Shown here: positions 61,627-64,000 of the stretch, piece after piece
How positions within the stretch are numbered: the stretch's first letter is position 1
Layout: the number at the start of each line of letters is the position of its first letter
Assembly (NCBI GenBank): GCA_031280955.1
Contig: JAITGA010000009.1
Span: 1-64,000 of the forward strand
Direction of reading: 5' to 3'
DNA length: 64,000 nt
Source: Lachnospiraceae bacterium
GTDB taxonomy: Bacteria; Bacillota; Clostridia; Lachnospirales; Lachnospiraceae
The notes under the pieces: generated by a model
What the model was told of the DNA's origin: nothing
Database searches by the model: none
Seen by the model: only the letters and a program-made list of their open reading frames with translations
Position numbers and translations under genes: made by a program

Positions 61627-62844
61627 ATGAACAAAAAAGCGTTTAGCACTCTACAGGCATTTTACCGTGACCAGTTGCTTGACGATTGTATCCCGTTTTG
61701 GCTTAATGGCGGTTTGCTTGATAAGTCGTGCGGCGGGTATATCACTTCACTTACCCGTGATGGCAAGCGTTATAATACCGACAAATCAGTCTGGTTTCAA
61801 GGACGGGGATTGTGGACGTTTTCGGCACTGTCAAGGCTCTATGGGGAAAAGGAAGCGTGGACGCATGCCGCCATTTCGGGCAAGGATTTTCTGGAAAAAT
61901 ACTGCTTTGACAGCGATGGACGGATGTTCTTTACCACCACCAAGGAGGGTTTGCCGCTTCGCAAACGCCGTTATATGTTTTCCGAAAGCTTCTATGTGGT
62001 GGGAATGGCAGAGTATGCAGCAGCATTTGCTAATCAGGAGGCTTTGGTGGAGGCTGAGGGTATCTTCACAAAGATGCTTGCCATTTATCGTGACCCCGCC
62101 GCCGATCCTTATAAGATAACGCCTAAGGAAATCGCCTCTACCAGGCAGGGTCAGGCGATTGCTGTACCGATGGTGTTAATCAGCATCGCACAGGTACTAC
62201 TTCGAGCGAATCCGAAAAAGGCAGGGTATTACCAAGACCTTATTTCTGTTTTTGCCAAGGAAATGCTGCGCTTTGTTGACGAAGACAACAAATGTGTCCG
62301 TGAGTATATCTTGAGCGATGGCACTTTCCTTGATAATCCTGCGGGACGCACAGTTAATCCCGGACATAGCATTGAAAATGCTTGGTTTTTGATGAATGCA
62401 GGCATTGCCTTGAATGATGAGAAGCTAAAGAAGCAGGGGCTTGAGTTTCTTGACTGGTCGCTGGAAATTGGTTGGGACATCGAGCATGGGGGCATCTTAT
62501 ATTTTGTCGATGCTTGTGGTCATCCACCCGAGCAGTTGGAGCATGACATGAAACTTTGGTGGGTGCATTGTGAGGCTTTGGTCGCAACCTTGATGGCATA
62601 TTCGCTGACACGACAGGAGCAGTACTGGGCTTGGTTTGCCAAGCTCCATCAGTATTGTGAAAGTCACTTCCATGATCGTGAATATGGTGAATGGTACGGA
62701 TATCTACACCGTGACGGGACAGTTTCCCATACCCAAAAGGGATCACTTTGGAAAGGCCCTTATCATTTGCCGCGGGCGTTGATGTGTTGTGAGCGTATAT
62801 TGGGGGCTTTGGCAGCAGGCGAGCCGCCGATTGCCGTACTGTGA
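61627..62844 (+). CDS. N-acylglucosamine 2-epimerase-family protein
   Basis: A 405-residue AGE-family enzyme from ATG 61,627 (AGAGGTG upstream). Features: KSVWFQGRGLWTFSAL, RRYMFSESFYVVGMAEY, NPGHSIENAWFL with its His, and WWVHCEALVA, LWKGPYHLPRALM near the end, all typical of the alpha/alpha barrel active site. Such enzymes epimerise N-acetylglucosamine/N-acetylmannosamine or related sugars (cellobiose, mannose). Substrate uncertain. It is probably co-transcribed with the DUF4127 gene. Confidence 0.9.
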   Translation: MNKKAFSTLQAFYRDQLLDDCIPFWLNGGLLDKSCGGYITSLTRDGKRYNTDKSVWFQGRGLWTFSALSRLYGEKEAWTHAAISGKDFLEKYCFDSDGRMFFTTTKEGLPLRKRRYMFSESFYVVGMAEYAAAFANQEALVEAEGIFTKMLAIYRDPAADPYKITPKEIASTRQGQAIAVPMVLISIAQVLLRANPKKAGYYQDLISVFAKEMLRFVDEDNKCVREYILSDGTFLDNPAGRTVNPGHSIENAWFLMNAGIALNDEKLKKQGLEFLDWSLEIGWDIEHGGILYFVDACGHPPEQLEHDMKLWWVHCEALVATLMAYSLTRQEQYWAWFAKLHQYCESHFHDREYGEWYGYLHRDGTVSHTQKGSLWKGPYHLPRALMCCERILGALAAGEPPIAVL

Positions 62845-62878
62845 GGGAAATAAAACAGTTTTGCAAACCACCTTTCTC

Positions 62879-62907
62879 TTGCCCTTTTTTGCAAAAAAAG
62901 TTATAAT
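62879..62907 (+). promoter_or_regulatory. promoter of the terminal histidine kinase
   Basis: TTGCCC (62,879-62,884), 17-base spacer, TATAAT (62,902-62,907). A 10-base inverted repeat AAACAGTTTT (62,853) and AAAACTGTTT (62,945) flanks it and could be an operator or a large hairpin. Confidence 0.5.
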
Positions 62908-63037
62908 CCAGATAGTGAGGCGGAAAAAATACGTTGGCTTCATGAAAACTGTTTACCATATAAATCTGTCAGGTGGGGAGTGAAAGCCCATGTTTGGCTT
63001 GCACTCAACGGTAAAGATGAGTTACGGGGGTATCTCA

Positions 63038-64000
63038 ATGAAAAAAACATGTGAAAAAGTATTTGAACTTTATCTGTGGCATATAATAGCGATAGCGATA
63101 CTGGTGGTGGGAATGGCAATGGCCAGCATCAACTTTGCGGGAACGCACAAGGATATCAACCAGTTGATTATCGGTGCATGGGTGGTAGTGGCGATTCTGG
63201 TTGCGGCGCTATGTCATGTGATGATGAAAGGTGCGAAAGAGCAGGCTTTGACTGAGGAGCGCAATCAAGCCAAGAGCCGCTATGTTGCCCGCATCAGCTA
63301 TGAAATGCGGACACCGATGAGTGCCATTATTGCGATGTCGGAAATTGCCCGCCAGAGTAACGACCCGGCGAAGATAGCATATTGTCTTGAGCAAATCAAC
63401 GATGCTTCCCATTATTTATTTGATATTGTCAAAAATATCCTCGATATGTCACGTATCGAAACAGGCAAGATAACTGCCAACAATTCTGATTTTTCGGTTG
63501 CCGAGTTGATGAACCGTTCGGTAGCGGCACTGGCTTACAAGATAGCGGAAAAACATCAGGAACTGATTATTTATGTGGATGGAAAAGTGCCTAATGCAAT
63601 CGTTACCGATATGCAATTGCTTACGCAAATCATTATCTATCTTCTCAGCAACTCACATGAATATACTCCGGCAGGAGGCAGAATCAGGATTTCCGTGGAG
63701 TCAACCAAGAAGAGTGGGGTCAGTCACACGCTGCGTTTTTCAGTTTCTGACAATGGCGTATGCCTTAATGAGGATTTGAAGGAGAAGATAGGCAAGAGTA
63801 ATGCCGATGCCATCTACGGCAGAACCGGGCTTGGTCTTGATATTGCCCATCATATCGCCACATTACTGGGCGGCAAGATATGGGTCGAGCCGGAAGCGGC
63901 AGAATGTGGAAGCCGTTTCATATTTGAATTTGATGTAGATGAGGGTGAAAAAGAAGATATTATCACCATCAGAGTTCCTTATTACAAAAAGGCGATGGAG
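63038..64000 (+). CDS. histidine-kinase-like protein, Tyr at the phosphoacceptor site (partial)
   Basis: At least 321 residues, running off the window. Two N-terminal membrane segments (IIAIAILVVGMAMASI and LIIGAWVVVAILVAALCHV) are followed by a HisKA-like helix YVARISYEMRTPMSAI, in which residue 88 is Tyr (TAT, 63,299-63,301) where kinases have His. The HATPase has LLSNSHEYTP (N box), SDNG and GRTGLGLDIAHHI (G2). It may be a pseudokinase acting as sensor or partner, perhaps with receiver domains beyond the edge. ATG 62,990 in frame is an alternative start. Confidence 0.85.
   Translation, partial: MKKTCEKVFELYLWHIIAIAILVVGMAMASINFAGTHKDINQLIIGAWVVVAILVAALCHVMMKGAKEQALTEERNQAKSRYVARISYEMRTPMSAIIAMSEIARQSNDPAKIAYCLEQINDASHYLFDIVKNILDMSRIETGKITANNSDFSVAELMNRSVAALAYKIAEKHQELIIYVDGKVPNAIVTDMQLLTQIIIYLLSNSHEYTPAGGRIRISVESTKKSGVSHTLRFSVSDNGVCLNEDLKEKIGKSNADAIYGRTGLGLDIAHHIATLLGGKIWVEPEAAECGSRFIFEFDVDEGEKEDIITIRVPYYKKAME

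Overview
The window reads as a chromosome segment of an anaerobic Bacillota, most likely Clostridia. The evidence is the core order secG, rnr, smpB, ssrA, a clostridial-type SecG, a tmRNA whose tag reads AEDNLAYAA, an ECF transporter, and an oxygen-defence set of desulfoferrodoxin, rubredoxin and rubrerythrin. The species cannot be named from the sequence alone.

Positions 1 to about 15,000 look like a chromosomal integron cassette array, which is unexpected in this kind of genome. Small unrelated genes, mostly on the plus strand, are separated by repeats that start with an RYYYAAC-like box (GCCTAAC, ATTTAAC, ACATAAC) and end with a GTTRRRY-like box (GTTAGGC, GTTAGAT, GTTATGT). The ends are imperfectly complementary, as in attC sites. 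Cassette genes include toxin-antitoxin pairs, acetyltransferases, a formyltransferase, a DUF5694 protein, a putative metallopeptidase, an Ham1-like NTPase and unknown proteins. Several cassettes are decayed (PIN toxin, methyltransferase, phosphotransferase, DUF4143 ATPase copy). By the orientation of the sites, the integrase and attI would lie to the left of position 1 and are not in the window.

Positions 15,000 to 23,300 hold more accessory genes without clear attC sites: a DinJ/YafQ pair, an effector-binding protein, a QueG-like iron-sulphur protein, an acetyltransferase, a P-loop kinase behind a structured leader, a CPBP protease, a DUF3795 protein, a nitroreductase and a MazF pair. The core begins at 23.5 kb with secG, an rnr lacking the usual N-terminal cold-shock domains, smpB, a ThuA-like gene and ssrA. 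Next come signalling genes (hybrid histidine kinase, HD-GYP regulator, GGDEF/HDOD protein), an Fe-S aldo/keto reductase, an oxidative-stress pair that includes a flavin reductase-rubredoxin-rubrerythrin fusion, an ECF transporter operon, and an MBL hydrolase. A stray DinJ/YafQ pair sits at 41.2 kb.

From 42.2 to 53.4 kb is a little-described locus: a zinc-ribbon membrane protein, a HerA-like ATPase, a small HExxH protein, a small protein with a repeat, an acidic protein sharing a short N-terminal motif with the HExxH protein, an SPFH-SHOCT protein and several membrane proteins. It could be a membrane-associated or export system, but its function is not known. The remainder holds a lipoprotein, cheV, an acidic membrane protein with three in-frame REP palindromes, hisF, ung, a diaminopimelate decarboxylase-like gene, a DUF4127 gene, an AGE-family epimerase, and a histidine kinase cut by the window end that has tyrosine where the phosphoacceptor histidine should be.
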